64,000 nucleotides of DNA, from the NCBI GenBank assembly GCA_963514095.1, contig CAUPSS010000067.1, positions 312,501 through 376,500 of the forward strand, in the 5' to 3' direction. The stretch is from Eutrigla gurnardus. Its lineage: Eukaryota > Chordata > Actinopteri > Perciformes > Triglidae. Below are positions 26,801-40,274 of this stretch, in pieces (positions within the stretch are counted from its first letter, which is position 1; the number at the start of each line of letters is the position of its first letter). The position numbers and the translations under genes are program-made. The notes under the pieces are model-generated. The model was not told the origin of the DNA. It ran no database searches and was given only the letters and a program-made list of their open reading frames with translations.

Positions 26801-28650
26801 CATGTCTCCCTGTGATAGACTGGTTACCTGTCTGTCTCTACATGTCAGCCCTGTGATAGACTGGTTACCTGTCTGTCTCTACATGTCTCCCTGTGATAGA
26901 CTGGTCACCTGTCTGTCTCTACATGTCAGCCCTATGATAGACTGGTTACCTGTCTGTCTCTACACGTCAGCCCTGTGATAGACTGGTTACCTGTCTGTCT
27001 CTACATGTCAGCCCTGTGATAGACTGGTTACCTGTCTGTCTGTACATGTCTCCCTGTGATAGACTGGTTACCTGTCTGTCTTTACATGTCTCCCTGTGAT
27101 AGACTGGTTACCTGTCTGTCTCTACATGTCTCCCTGTGATAGACTGGTTACCTGTCTGTCTGTACATGTCTCCCTGTGATAGACTGGTTACCTGTCTGTC
27201 TCTACATGTCTCCCTGTGATAGACTGGTTACCTGTCTGTCTCTACATGTCAGCCCTGTGATAGACTGGTTACCTGTCTGTCTCTACATGTCTCCCTGTGA
27301 TAGACTGGTCACCTGTCTGTCTCTACATGTCAGCCCTATGATAGACTGGTTACCTGTCTGTCTCTACACGTCAGCCCTGTGATAGACTGGTTACCTGTCT
27401 GTCTCTACATGTCAGCCCTGTGATAGACTGGTTACCTGTCTGTCTGTACATGTCTCCCTGTGATAGACTGGTTACCTGTCTGTCTCTACATGTCTCCCTG
27501 TGATAGACTGGTTACCTGTCTGTCTCTACATGTCAGCCCTGTGATAGACTGGTTACCTGTCTGTCTCTACATGTCTCCCTGTGATAGACTGGTCACCTGT
27601 CTGTCTCTACATGTCAGCCCTATGATAGACTGGTTACCTGTCTGTCTCTACACGTCAGCCCTGTGATAGACTGGTTACCTGTCTGTCTCTACATGTCAGC
27701 CCTGTGATAGACTGGTTACCTGTCTGTCTGTACATGTCTCCCTGTGATAGACTGGTTACCTGTCTGTCTCTACATGTCTCCCTGTGATAGACTGGTTACC
27801 TGTCTGTCTCTACATGTCAGCCCTGTGATAGACTGGTTACCTGTCTGTCTCTACATGTCTCCCTGTGATAGACTGGTTACCTGTCTGTCTCTACATGTCT
27901 CCCTGTGATAGACTGGTCACCTGTCTGTCTCTACATGTCTCCCTGTGATAGACTGGTTACCTGTCTGTCTTTACATGTCTCCCTGTGATAGACTGGTTAC
28001 CTGTCTGTCTCTACATGTCTCCCTGTGATAGACTGGTTACCTGTCTGTCTCTACATGTCTCCCTGTGATAGACTGGTTACCTGTCTGTCTCTACATGTCC
28101 CCCTGTGATAGACTGGTTACCTGTCTGTCTCTACATGTCTCCCTGTGATAGACTGGTTACCTGTCTGTCTCTACATGTCTCCCTGTGATAGACTGGTTAC
28201 CTGTCTGTCTCTACATGTCCCCCTGTGATAGACTGGTTACCTGTCTGTCTCTACATGTCTCCCTGTGATAGACTGGTTACCTGTCTGTCTCTACATGTCG
28301 GCCCCATGATAGACTGGTTACCTGTCTGTCTCTACATGTCTCCCTGTGATAGACTGGTTACCTGTCTGTCTCTACATGTCTTCCTGTGATAGACTGGTTA
28401 CCTGTCTGTCTCTACATGTCTCCCTGTGATAGACTGGTTACCTGTCTGTCTCTACATGTCCCCCTGTGATAGACTGGTTACCTGTCTGTCTCTACATGTC
28501 TCCCTGTGATAGACTGGTTACCTGTCTGTCTCTACATGTCGGCCCCGTGATAGACTGGTTACCTGTCTGTCTCTACATGTCTCCCTGTGATAGACTGGTT
28601 ACCTGTCTGTCTCTACATGTCTCCCTGTGATAGACTGGTTACCTGTCTGT
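23871..28650. repeat. Third copy of the 12.6-20.6 kb superunit (offset 7,132 bp)
   Basis: All markers of the 16.6-21.6 kb stretch recur here at +7,132 bp: AGCCCTTTGA 24515, TAAATG 24588 and 26118, TCTCTCCATG 24985 and 26515, TTAACTGTATG 26704, three TACACGTCAG cassettes from 26772, and CTTCCTG 28380. The right part from about 25111 is also the start of the larger duplication that returns at 44613. Confidence 0.88.
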
Positions 28651-30191
28651 CTGTACATGTCTCCCTGTGATAGACTGGTTACCTGTCTGTCTCTACATGT
28701 CTCCCTGTGATAGACTGGTTACCTGTCTGTCTCTACATGTCTCCCTGTGATAGACTGGTTACGTGTCTGTCTCCACATGTCTCCATGTGATAGACTGGTT
28801 ACCTGTCTGTCTCTACATGTCAGCCCTATGATAGACTGGTTACCTGTCTGTCTCTACATGTCCCCCTGTGATAGACTGGTTACCTGTCTGTCTCTACATG
28901 TCTCCCTGTGATAGACTGGTTACCTGTCTGTCTCTACATGTCGGCCCCGTGATAGACTGGTTACCTGTCTGTCTCTACATGTCTCCCTGTGATAGACTGG
29001 TTACCTGTCTGTCTCTACATGTCCCCCTGTGATAGACTGGTTACCTGTCGGTCTCTACATGTCTCCCTGTGATAGACTGGTTACCTGTCTGTCTCCACAT
29101 GTCTCCATGTGATAGACTGGTTACCTGTCTGTCTCTACATGTCCCCCTGTGATAGACTGGTTACCTGTCGGTCTCTACATGTCTCCCTGTGATAGACTGG
29201 TTACCTGTCTGTCTCTACATGTCTCCCTGTGATAGACTGGTTACGTGTCTGTCTCCACATGTCTCCATGTGATAGACTGGTTACCTGTCTGTCTCTACAT
29301 GTCAGCCCTATGATAGACTGGTTACCTGTCTGTCTCTACATGTCAGCCCTGTGATAGACTGGTTACCTGTCTGTCTCTACATGTCAGCCCTGTGATAGAC
29401 TGGTTACCTGTCTGTCTGTACATGTCTCCCTGTGATAGACTGGTTACCTGTCTGTCTCTACATGTCTCCCTGTGATAGACTGGTTACCTGTCTGTCTCTA
29501 CATGTCAGCCCTGTGATAGACTGGTTACCTGTCTGTCTCTACATGTCTCCCTGTGATAGACTGGTTACCTGTCTGTCTCTACATGTCTCCCTGTGATAGA
29601 CTGGTTACGTGTCTGTCTCCACATGTCTCCATGTGATAGACTGGTTACCTGTCTGTCTCTACATGTCAGCCCTATGATAGACTGGTTACCTGTCTGTCTC
29701 TACATGTCAGCCCTATGATAGACTGGTTACCTGTCTGTCTCTACATGTCAGCCCTGTGATAGACTGGTTACCTGTCTGTCTCTACATGTCAGCCCTGTGA
29801 TAGACTGGTTACCTGTCTGTCTGTACATGTCTCCCTGTGATAGACTGGTTACCTGTCTGTCTCTACATGTCTCCCTGTGATAGACTGGTTACCTGTCTGT
29901 CTCTACATGTCAGCCCTGTGATAGACTGGTTACCTGTCTGTCTCTACATGTCTCCCTGTGATAGACTGGTTACCTGTCTGTCTCTACATGACTCCCTGTG
30001 ATAGACTGGTCACCTGTCTGTCTCTACATGTCTCCCTGTGATAGACTGGTTACCTGTCTGTCTCTACATGTCTCCCTGTTATAGACTGGTTACCTGTCTG
30101 TCTCTACATGTCTCCCTGTGATAGACTGGTTACCTGTCTGTCTCTACATGTCTCCCTGTGATAGACTGGTTACCTGTCTGTCTCTACATGT

Positions 30192-30598
30192 CAGCCCTGT
30201 GATAGACTGGTCACCTGTCTCTCTCTACATGTCAGCCCTGTGATAGACTGGTCACCTGTCTGTCTCTACATGTCAGCCCTTTGATAGACTGGTTACCTGT
30301 CTGTCTCTACATGTCTCCCTGTGATAGACTGGTTACCTGTCTGTCTCTACATGTCTCCCTGTGATAGACTGGTTACCTGTCTGTCTCTACATGTCTCCCT
30401 GTGATAGACTGGTTACCTGTCTGTCTCTACATGTCAGCCCTGTGATAGACTGGTCACCTGTCTCTCTCTACATGTCAGCCCTGTGATAGACTGGTCACCT
30501 GTCTGTCTCTACATGTCAGCCCTTTGATAGACTGGTTACCTGTCTGTCTCTACATGTCTCCCTGTGATAGACTGGTTACCTGTCTGTCTCTAAATGTC
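30192..30598. repeat. 243-bp local tandem duplication, found only in duplicon 1
   Basis: The string CAGCCCTGTGA, GGTCACC with CTCTCTCTAC, then AGCCCTTTGA occurs at 30192/30275 and again at 30435/30518, exactly 243 bp (six monomers) apart. The matching place in the other duplicon has a single copy, with AGCCCTTTGA at 51351. The extra copy therefore arose after the large duplication, or was lost from the other copy. The exact junction cannot be placed inside the identical stretch. Confidence 0.82.
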
Positions 30599-33500
30599 GG
30601 CCCCGTGATAGACTGGTTACCTGTCTGTCTCTACATGTCTCCCTGTGATAGACTGGTTACCTGTCTGTCTCTACATGTCTCCCTGTGATAGACTGGTTAC
30701 CTGTCTGTCTCTACATGTCTCCCTGTGATAGACTGGTTACCTGTCTGTCTCTACATGTCCCCCTGTGAAAGACTGGTTACCTGTCTGTCTCTACATGTCT
30801 CCCTGTGATAGACTGGTTACCTGTCTGTCTCTACATGTCCCCCTGTGATAGACTGGTTACCTGTCTGTCTCTACATGTCTCCCTGTGATAGACTGGTCAC
30901 CTGTCTGTCTCTACATGTCTCCCTGTGATAGACTGGTTACCTGTCTGTCTTTACATGTCTCCCTGTGATAGACTGGTTACCTGTCTGTCTCTCCATGTCT
31001 CCCTGTGATAGACTGGTTACCTATCTGTCTCTACATGTCTCCCTGTGATAGACTGGTTACCTGTCTGTCTCTACATGTCCCCCTGTGATAGACTGGTTAC
31101 CTGTCTGTCTCTACATGTCTCCCTGTGATAGACTGGTTACCTATCTGTCTCTACATGTCAGCCCTGTGATAGACTGGTTACCTGTCTGTCTCTACATGTC
31201 AGCCCTGTGATAGACTGGTTACCTGTCTGTCTGTACATGTCTCCCTGTGATAGACTGGTTACCTGTCTGTCTCTACATGTCTCCCTGTGATAGACTGGTT
31301 ACCTGTCTGTCTCTACATGTCAGCCCTGTGATAGACTGGTTACCTGTCTGTCTTTACATGTCTCCCTGTGATAGACTGGTTACCTGTCTGTCTCTACATG
31401 TCTCCCTGTGATAGACTGGTTACCTGTCTGTCTCTACATGTCTCCCTGTGATAGACTGGTTACCTGTCTGTCTCTACATGTCCCCCTGTGATAGACTGGT
31501 TACCTGTCTGTCTCTACATGTCTCCCTGTGATAGACTGGTTACCTGTCTGTCTCTACATGTCTCCCTGTGATAGACTGGTTACCTGTCTGTCTCTACATG
31601 TCCCCCTGTGATAGACTGGTTACCTGTCTGTCTCTACATGTCTCCCTGTGATAGACTGGTTACCTGTCTGTCTCTACATGTCGGCCCCATGATAGACTGG
31701 TTACCTGTCTGTCTCTACATGTCTCCCTGTGATAGACTGGTTACCTGTCTGTCTCTACATGTCTCCCTGTGATAGACTGGTTACCTGTCTGTCTCTACAT
31801 GTCAGCCCTGTGATAGACTGGTTGCCTGTCTGTCTCTACATGTCAGCCCTGTGATAGACTGGTTACCTGTCTGTCTCTACATGTCTCCCTGTGATAGACT
31901 GGTTACCTGTCTGTCTCTACATGTCTCCCTGTGATAGACTGGTTACCTGTCTGTCTCTACATGTCAGCCCTGTGATAGACTGGTCACCTGTCTCTCTCTA
32001 CATGTCAGCCCTGTGATAGACTGGTCACCTGTCTGTCTCTACATGTCAGCCCTGTGATAGACTGGTTACCTGTCTGTCTCTACATGTCTCCCTGTGATAG
32101 ACTGGTTACCTGTCTGTCTCTAAATGTCGGCCCCGTGATAGACTGGTTACCTATCTGTCTCTACATGTCTCCCTGTGATAGACTGGTTACCTGTCTGTCT
32201 CTACATGTCTCCCTGTGATAGACTGGTTACCTGTCTGTCTCTACATGTCCCCCTGTGAAAGACTGGTTACCTGTCGGTCTCTACATGTCTCCCTGTGATA
32301 GACTGGTTACCTGTCTGTCTCTACATGTCTCCCTGTGATAGACTGGTTACCTGTCTGTCTCTACATGTCCCCCTGTGATAGACTGGTTACCTGTCTGTCT
32401 CTACATGTCTCCCTGTGATAGACTGGTCACCTGTCTGTCTCTACATGTCTCCCTGTGATAGACTGGTTACCTGTCTGTCTTTACATGTCTCCCTGTGATA
32501 GACTGGTTACCTGTCTGTCTCTCCATGTCTCCCTGTGATAGACTGGTTACCTGTCTGTCTCTACATGTCTCCCTGTGATAGACTGGTTACCTGTCTGTCT
32601 CTACATGTCCCCCTGTGATAGACTGGTTACCTGTCTGTCTCTACATGTCTCCATGTGATAGACTGGTTACCTGTCTGTCGCTACATGTCTCCCTGTGATA
32701 GACTGGTTAACTGTATGTCTCTACATGTCCCCCTGTGATAGACTGGTTACCTGTCTGTCTCTACATGTCTCCCTGTGATAGACTGGTTACCTGTCTGTCT
32801 CTACATGTCTCCCTGTGATAGACTGGTTACCTGTCTGTCTCTACATGTCAGCCCTGTGATAGACTGGTTACCTGTCTGTCTCTACATGTCTCCCTGTGAT
32901 AGACTGGTCACCTGTCTGTCTCTACATGTCAGCCCTATGATAGACTGGTTACCTGTCTGTCTCTACACGTCAGCCCTGTGATAGACTGGTTACCTGTCTG
33001 TCTCTACATGTCAGCCCTGTGATAGACTGGTTACCTGTCTGTCTGTACATGTCTCCCTGTGATAGACTGGTTACCTGTCTGTCTTTACATGTCTCCCTGT
33101 GATAGACTGGTTACCTGTCTGTCTCTACATGTCTCCCTGTGATAGACTGGTTACCTGTCTGTCTGTACATGTCTCCCTGTGATAGACTGGTTACCTGTCT
33201 GTCTCTACATGTCTCCCTGTGATAGACTGGTTACCTGTCTGTCTCTACATGTCAGCCCTGTGATAGACTGGTTACCTGTCTGTCTCTACATGTCTCCCTG
33301 TGATAGACTGGTCACCTGTCTGTCTCTACATGTCAGCCCTATGATAGACTGGTTACCTGTCTGTCTCTACACGTCAGCCCTGTGATAGACTGGTTACCTG
33401 TCTGTCTCTACATGTCAGCCCTGTGATAGACTGGTTACCTGTCTGTCTGTACATGTCTCCCTGTGATAGACTGGTTACCTGTCTGTCTCTACATGTCTCC

Positions 33501-36233
33501 CTGTGATAGACTGGTTACCTGTCTGTCTCTACATGTCAGCCCTGTGATAGACTGGTTACCTGTCTGTCTCTACATGTCTCCCTGTGATAGACTGGTTACC
33601 TGTCTGTCTCTACATGTCTCCCTGTGATAGACTGGTCACCTGTCTGTCTCTACATGTCTCCCTGTGATAGACTGGTTACCTGTCTGTCTCTACATGTCTC
33701 CCTGTGATAGACTGGTTACCTGTCTGTCTCTACATGTCCCCCTGTGATAGACTGGTTACCTGTCTGTCTCTACATGTCTCCCTGTGATAGACTGGTTACC
33801 TGTCTGTCTCTACATGTCTCCCTGTGATAGACTGGTTACCTGTCTGTCTCTACATGTCCCCCTGTGATAGACTGGTTACCTGTCTGTCTCTACATGTCTC
33901 CCTGTGATAGACTGGTTACCTGTCTGTCTCTACATGTCGGCCCCATGATAGACTGGTTACCTGTCTGTCTCTACATGTCTCCCTGTGATAGACTGGTTAC
34001 CTGTCTGTCTCTACATGTCTTCCTGTGATAGACTGGTTACCTGTCTGTCTCTACATGTCTCCCTGTGATAGACTGGTTACCTGTCTGTCTCTACATGTCC
34101 CCCTGTGATAGACTGGTTACCTGTCTGTCTCTACATGTCTCCCTGTGATAGACTGGTTACCTGTCTGTCTCTACATGTCGGCCCCGTGATAGACTGGTTA
34201 CCTGTCTGTCTCTACATGTCTCCCTGTGATAGACTGGTTACCTGTCTGTCTCTACATGTCTCCCTGTGATAGACTGGTTACCTGTCTGTCTCTACATGTC
34301 CCCCTGTGATAGACTGGTTACCTGTCGGTCTCTACATGTCTCCCTGTGATAGACTGGTTACCTGTCTGTCTCCACATGTCTCCATGTGATAGACTGGTTA
34401 CCTGTCTGTCTCTACATGTCCCCCTGTGATAGACTGGTTACCTGTCGGTCTCTACATGTCTCCCTGTGATAGACTGGTTACCTGTCTGTCTCTACATGTC
34501 AGCCCTGTGATAGACTGGTTACCTGTCTGTCTGTACATGTCTCCCTGTGATAGACTGGTTACCTGTCTGTCTCTACATGTCTCCCTGTGATAGACTGGTT
34601 ACCTGTCTGTCTCTACATGTCAGCCCTGTGATAGACTGGTTACCTGTCTGTCTCTACATGTCTCCCTGTGATAGACTGGTTACCTGTCTGTCTCTACATG
34701 TCTCCATGTGATAGACTGGTTACCTGTCTGTCTCTACATGTCAGCCCTATGATAGACTGGTTACCTGTCTGTCTCTACATGTCAGCCCTATGATAGACTG
34801 GTTACCTGTCTGTCTCTACATGTCAGCCCTGTGATAGACTGGTTACCTGTCTGTCTCTACATGTCAGCCCTGTGATAGACTGGTTACCTGTCTGTCTGTA
34901 CATGTCTCCCTGTGATAGACTGGTTACCTGTCTGTCTCTACATGTCTCCCTGTGATAGACTGGTTACCTGTCTGTCTCTACATGTCAGCCCTGTGATAGA
35001 CTGGTTACCTGTCTGTCTCTACATGTCTCCCTGTGATAGACTGGTTACCTGTCTGTCTCTACATGACTCCCTGTGATAGACTGGTCACCTGTCTGTCTCT
35101 ACATGTCTCCCTGTGATAGACTGGTTACCTGTCTGTCTCTACATGTCTCCCTGTGATAGACTGGTTACCTGTCTGTCTCTACATGTCTCCCTGTGATAGA
35201 CTGGTTACCTGTCTGTCTCTACATGTCTCCCTGTGATAGACTGGTTACCTGTCTGTCTCTACATGTCCCCCTGTGATAGACTGGTTACCTGTCTGTCTCT
35301 ACATGTCTCCCTGTGATAGACTGGTTACCTGTCTGTCTCTACATGTCTCCCTGTGATAGACTGGTTACCTGTCTGTCTCTACATGTCCCCCTGTGATAGA
35401 CTGGTTACCTGTCTGTCTCTACATGTCTCCCTGTGATAGACTGGTTACCTGTCTGTCTCTACATGTCGGCCCCATGATAGACTGGTTACCTGTCTGTCTC
35501 TACATGTCTCCCTGTGATAGACTGGTTACCTGTCTGTCTCTACATGTCTCCCTGTGATAGACTGGTTACCTGTCTGTCTCTACATGTCAGCCCTGTGATA
35601 GACTGGTTGCCTGTCTGTCTCTACATGTCAGCCCTGTGATAGACTGGTTACCTGTCTGTCTCTACATGTCTCCCTGTGATAGACTGGTTACCTGTCTGTC
35701 TCTACATGTCTCCCTGTGATAGACTGGTTACCTGTCTGTCTCTACATGTCAGCCCTGTGATAGACTGGTCACCTGTCTCTCTCTACATGTCAGCCCTGTG
35801 ATAGACTGGTCACCTGTCTGTCTCTACATGTCAGCCCTGTGATAGACTGGTTACCTGTCTGTCTCTACATGTCTCCCTGTGATAGACTGGTTACCTGTCT
35901 GTCTCTAAATGTCGGCCCCGTGATAGACTGGTTACCTGTCTGTCTCTACATGTCTCCCTGTGATAGACTGGTTACCTGTCTGTCTCTACATGTCTCCCTG
36001 TGATAGACTGGTTACCTGTCTGTCTCTACATGTCTCCCTGTGATAGACTGGTTACCTGTCTGTCTCTACATGTCCCCCTGTGAAAGACTGGTTACCTGTC
36101 TGTCTCTACATGTCTCCCTGTGATAGACTGGTTACCTGTCTGTCTCTACATGTCCCCCTGTGATAGACTGGTTACCTGTCTGTCTCTACATGTCTCCCTG
36201 TGATAGACTGGTCACCTGTCTGTCTCTACATGT
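30599..36233. repeat. Superunit with 1,530-bp doublet and variable right part
   Basis: The segment holds TAAATG at 30591 and 32121 (1,530 bp apart), TCTCTCCATG at 30988 and 32518, TTAACTGTATG at 32707, two TACACGTCAG cassettes from 32775 and 33179, and CTTCCTG at 34019. A monomer with CATGACTCC is at 35062, and a further TAAATG is at 35906. The run of cassettes lacks the third member seen at 27460. No non-satellite sequence is present. Confidence 0.82.
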
Positions 36234-37321
36234 CAGCCCTGTGATAGACTGGTTACCTGTCTGTCTGTACATGTCTCCCTGTGATAGACTGGTTACCTGT
36301 CTGTCTCTACATGTCTCCCTGTGATAGACTGGTTACCTGTCTGTCTCTACATGTCAGCCCTGTGATAGACTGGTTACCTGTCTGTCTCTACATGTCTCCC
36401 TGTGATAGACTGGTTACCTGTCTGTCTCTACATGTCTCCATGTGATAGACTGGTTACCTGTCTGTCTCTACATGTCAGCCCTATGATAGACTGGTTACCT
36501 GTCTGTCTCTACATGTCAGCCCTATGATAGACTGGTTACCTGTCTGTCTCTACATGTCAGCCCTGTGATAGACTGGTTACCTGTCTGTCTCTACATGTCA
36601 GCCCTGTGATAGACTGGTTACCTGTCTGTCTGTACATGTCTCCCTGTGATAGACTGGTTACCTGTCTGTCTCTACATGTCTCCCTGTGATAGACTGGTTA
36701 CCTGTCTGTCTCTACATGTCAGCCCTGTGATAGACTGGTTACCTGTCTGTCTCTACATGTCTCCCTGTGATAGACTGGTTACCTGTCTGTCTCTACATGA
36801 CTCCCTGTGATAGACTGGTCACCTGTCTGTCTCTACATGTCTCCCTGTGATAGACTGGTTACCTGTCTGTCTCTACATGTCTCCCTGTGATAGACTGGTT
36901 ACCTGTCTGTCTCTACATGTCTCCCTGTGATAGACTGGTTACCTGTCTGTCTCTACATGTCTCCCTGTGATAGACTGGTTACCTGTCTGTCTCTACATGT
37001 CCCCCTGTGATAGACTGGTTACCTGTCTGTCTCTACATGTCTCCCTGTGATAGACTGGTTACCTGTCTGTCTCTACATGTCTCCCTGTGATAGACTGGTT
37101 ACCTGTCTGTCTCTACATGTCCCCCTGTGATAGACTGGTTACCTGTCTGTCTCTACATGTCTCCCTGTGATAGACTGGTTACCTGTCTGTCTCTACATGT
37201 CGGCCCCATGATAGACTGGTTACCTGTCTGTCTCTACATGTCTCCCTGTGATAGACTGGTTACCTGTCTGTCTCTACATGTCTCCCTGTGATAGACTGGT
37301 CACCTGTCTGTCTCTACATGT
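36234..37321. repeat. 1,088-bp tandem unit, copy 1
   Basis: The unit starts at a CAGCCCTGTGA tail directly after a GGTCACC monomer, a junction order not seen in the parent superunits. It contains CATGACTCC at 36796. The next unit has the same junction at 37322 and CATGACTCC at 37884, both 1,088 bp on. In the second duplicon this junction is present once, at 57916. Confidence 0.82.
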
Positions 37322-38409
37322 CAGCCCTGTGATAGACTGGTTACCTGTCTGTCTGTACATGTCTCCCTGTGATAGACTGGTTACCTGTCTGTCTCTACAT
37401 GTCTCCCTGTGATAGACTGGTTACCTGTCTGTCTCTACATGTCAGCCCTGTGATAGACTGGTTACCTGTCTGTCTCTACATGTCTCCCTGTGATAGACTG
37501 GTTACCTGTCTGTCTCTACATGTCTCCATGTGATAGACTGGTTACCTGTCTGTCTCTACATGTCAGCCCTATGATAGACTGGTTACCTGTCTGTCTCTAC
37601 ATGTCAGCCCTATGATAGACTGGTTACCTGTCTGTCTCTACATGTCAGCCCTGTGATAGACTGGTTACCTGTCTGTCTCTACATGTCAGCCCTGTGATAG
37701 ACTGGTTACCTGTCTGTCTGTACATGTCTCCCTGTGATAGACTGGTTACCTGTCTGTCTCTACATGTCTCCCTGTGATAGACTGGTTACCTGTCTGTCTC
37801 TACATGTCAGCCCTGTGATAGACTGGTTACCTGTCTGTCTCTACATGTCTCCCTGTGATAGACTGGTTACCTGTCTGTCTCTACATGACTCCCTGTGATA
37901 GACTGGTCACCTGTCTGTCTCTACATGTCTCCCTGTGATAGACTGGTTACCTGTCTGTCTCTACATGTCTCCCTGTGATAGACTGGTTACCTGTCTGTCT
38001 CTACATGTCTCCCTGTGATAGACTGGTTACCTGTCTGTCTCTACATGTCTCCCTGTGATAGACTGGTTACCTGTCTGTCTCTACATGTCCCCCTGTGATA
38101 GACTGGTTACCTGTCTGTCTCTACATGTCTCCCTGTGATAGACTGGTTACCTGTCTGTCTCTACATGTCTCCCTGTGATAGACTGGTTACCTGTCTGTCT
38201 CTACATGTCCCCCTGTGATAGACTGGTTACCTGTCTGTCTCTACATGTCTCCCTGTGATAGACTGGTTACCTGTCTGTCTCTACATGTCGGCCCCATGAT
38301 AGACTGGTTACCTGTCTGTCTCTACATGTCTCCCTGTGATAGACTGGTTACCTGTCTGTCTCTACATGTCTCCCTGTGATAGACTGGTTACCTGTCTGTC
38401 TCTACATGT
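37322..38409. repeat. 1,088-bp tandem unit, copy 2
   Basis: This is the second member of the pair. It reads on into the normal superunit order (CGGCCCCATGA, GGTTGCC, GGTCACC with CTCTCTCTAC, TAAATG at 38728). The partner points in the second duplicon are 57916 and 58478, at offset 20,594. Confidence 0.8.
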
Positions 38410-40274
38410 CAGCCCTGTGATAGACTGGTTGCCTGTCTGTCTCTACATGTCAGCCCTGTGATAGACTGGTTACCTGTCTGTCTCTACATGTCTCCCTGTG
38501 ATAGACTGGTTACCTGTCTGTCTCTACATGTCTCCCTGTGATAGACTGGTTACCTGTCTGTCTCTACATGTCAGCCCTGTGATAGACTGGTCACCTGTCT
38601 CTCTCTACATGTCAGCCCTGTGATAGACTGGTCACCTGTCTGTCTCTACATGTCAGCCCTGTGATAGACTGGTTACCTGTCTGTCTCTACATGTCTCCCT
38701 GTGATAGACTGGTTACCTGTCTGTCTCTAAATGTCGGCCCCGTGATAGACTGGTTACCTGTCTGTCTCTACATGTCTCCCTGTGATAGACTGGTTACCTG
38801 TCTGTCTCTACATGTCTCCCTGTGATAGACTGGTTACCTGTCTGTCTCTACAAGTCTCCCTGTGATAGACTGGTTACCTGTCTGTCTCTACATGTCCCCC
38901 TGTGAAAGACTGGTTAGCTGTCTGTCTCTACATGTCTCCCTGTGATAGACTGGTTACCTGTCTGTCTCTACATGTCCCCCTGTGATAGACTGGTTACCTG
39001 TCTGTCTCTACATGTCTCCCTGTGATAGACTGGTCACCTGTCTGTCTCTACATGTCTCCCTGTGATAGACTGGTTACCTGTCTGTCTTTACATGTCTCCC
39101 TGTGATAGACTGGTTACCTGTCTGTCTCTCCATGTCTCCCTGTGATAGACTGGTTACCTGTCTGTCTCTACATGTCTCCCTGTGATAGACTGGTTACCTG
39201 TCTGTCTCTACATGTCCCCCTGTGATAGACTGGTTACCTGTCTGTCTCTACATGTCTCCATGTGAATGACTGGTTACCTGTCTGTCGCTACATGTCTCCC
39301 TGTGATAGACTGGTTAACTGTATGTCTCTACATGTCCCCCTGTGATAGACTGGTTACCTGTCTGTCTCTACATGTCTCCCTGTGATAAACTGGTTACCTG
39401 TCTGTCTCTACATGTCTCCCTGTGATAGACTGGTTACCTGTCTGTCTCTACATGTCAGCCCTGTGATAGACTGGTTACCTGTCTGTCTCTACATGTCTCC
39501 CTGTGATAGACTGGTCACCTGTCTGTCTCTACATGTCAGCCCTATGATAGACTGGTTACCTGTCTGTCTCTACACGTCAGCCCTGTGATAGACTGGTTAC
39601 CTGTCTGTCTCTACATGTCAGCCCTGTGATAGACTGGTTACCTGTCTGTTTGTACATGTCTCCCTGTGATAGACTGGTTACCTGTCTGTCTTTACATGTC
39701 TCCCTGTGATAGACTGGTTACCTGTCTGTCTCTACATGTCAGCCCTGTGATAGACTGGTTACCTGTCTGTCTCTACATGTCTCCCTGTGATAGACTGGTC
39801 ACCTGTCTGTCTCTACATGTCAGCCCTATGATAGACTGGTTACCTGTCTGTCTCTACACGTCAGCCCTGTGATAGACTGGTTACCTGTCTGTCTCTACAT
39901 GTCAGCCCTGTGATAGACTGGTTACCTGTCTGTCTGTACATGTCTCCCTGTGATAGACTGGTTACCTGTCTGTCTCTACATGTCTCCCTGTGATAGACTG
40001 GTTACCTGTCTGTCTCTACATGTCAGCCCTGTGATAGACTGGTTACCTGTCTGTCTCTACATGTCTCCCTGTGATAGACTGGTTACCTGTCTGTCTCTAC
40101 ATGTCTCCCTGTGATAGACTGGTCACCTGTCTGTCTCTACATGTCTCCCTGTGATAGACTGGTTACCTGTCTGTCTTTACATGTCTCCCTGTGATAGACT
40201 GGTTACCTGTCTGTCTCTACATGTCTCCCTGTGATAGACTGGTTACCTGTCTGTCTCTACATGTCTCCCTGTGA
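38410..40274. repeat. Superunit with private variants GAATGAC, GATAAAC and GTTTGTAC
   Basis: This is the usual series TAAATG 38728, TCTCTCCATG 39125, TTAACTGTATG 39314 and cassettes 39382 and 39666. It carries base changes not seen in the other superunits except its partner at 59.3-60.6 kb: GTGAATGAC near 39264, GATAAACTGG near 39385 and GTTTGTACATG near 39649. Two further changes, ACAAGTCTCC near 38851 and GGTTAGCTG near 38913, are absent from the partner, so they arose here after the duplication or are sequencing errors. The first cassette has Asn in place of Asp in its repeat translation because of GATAAAC. Confidence 0.85.
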
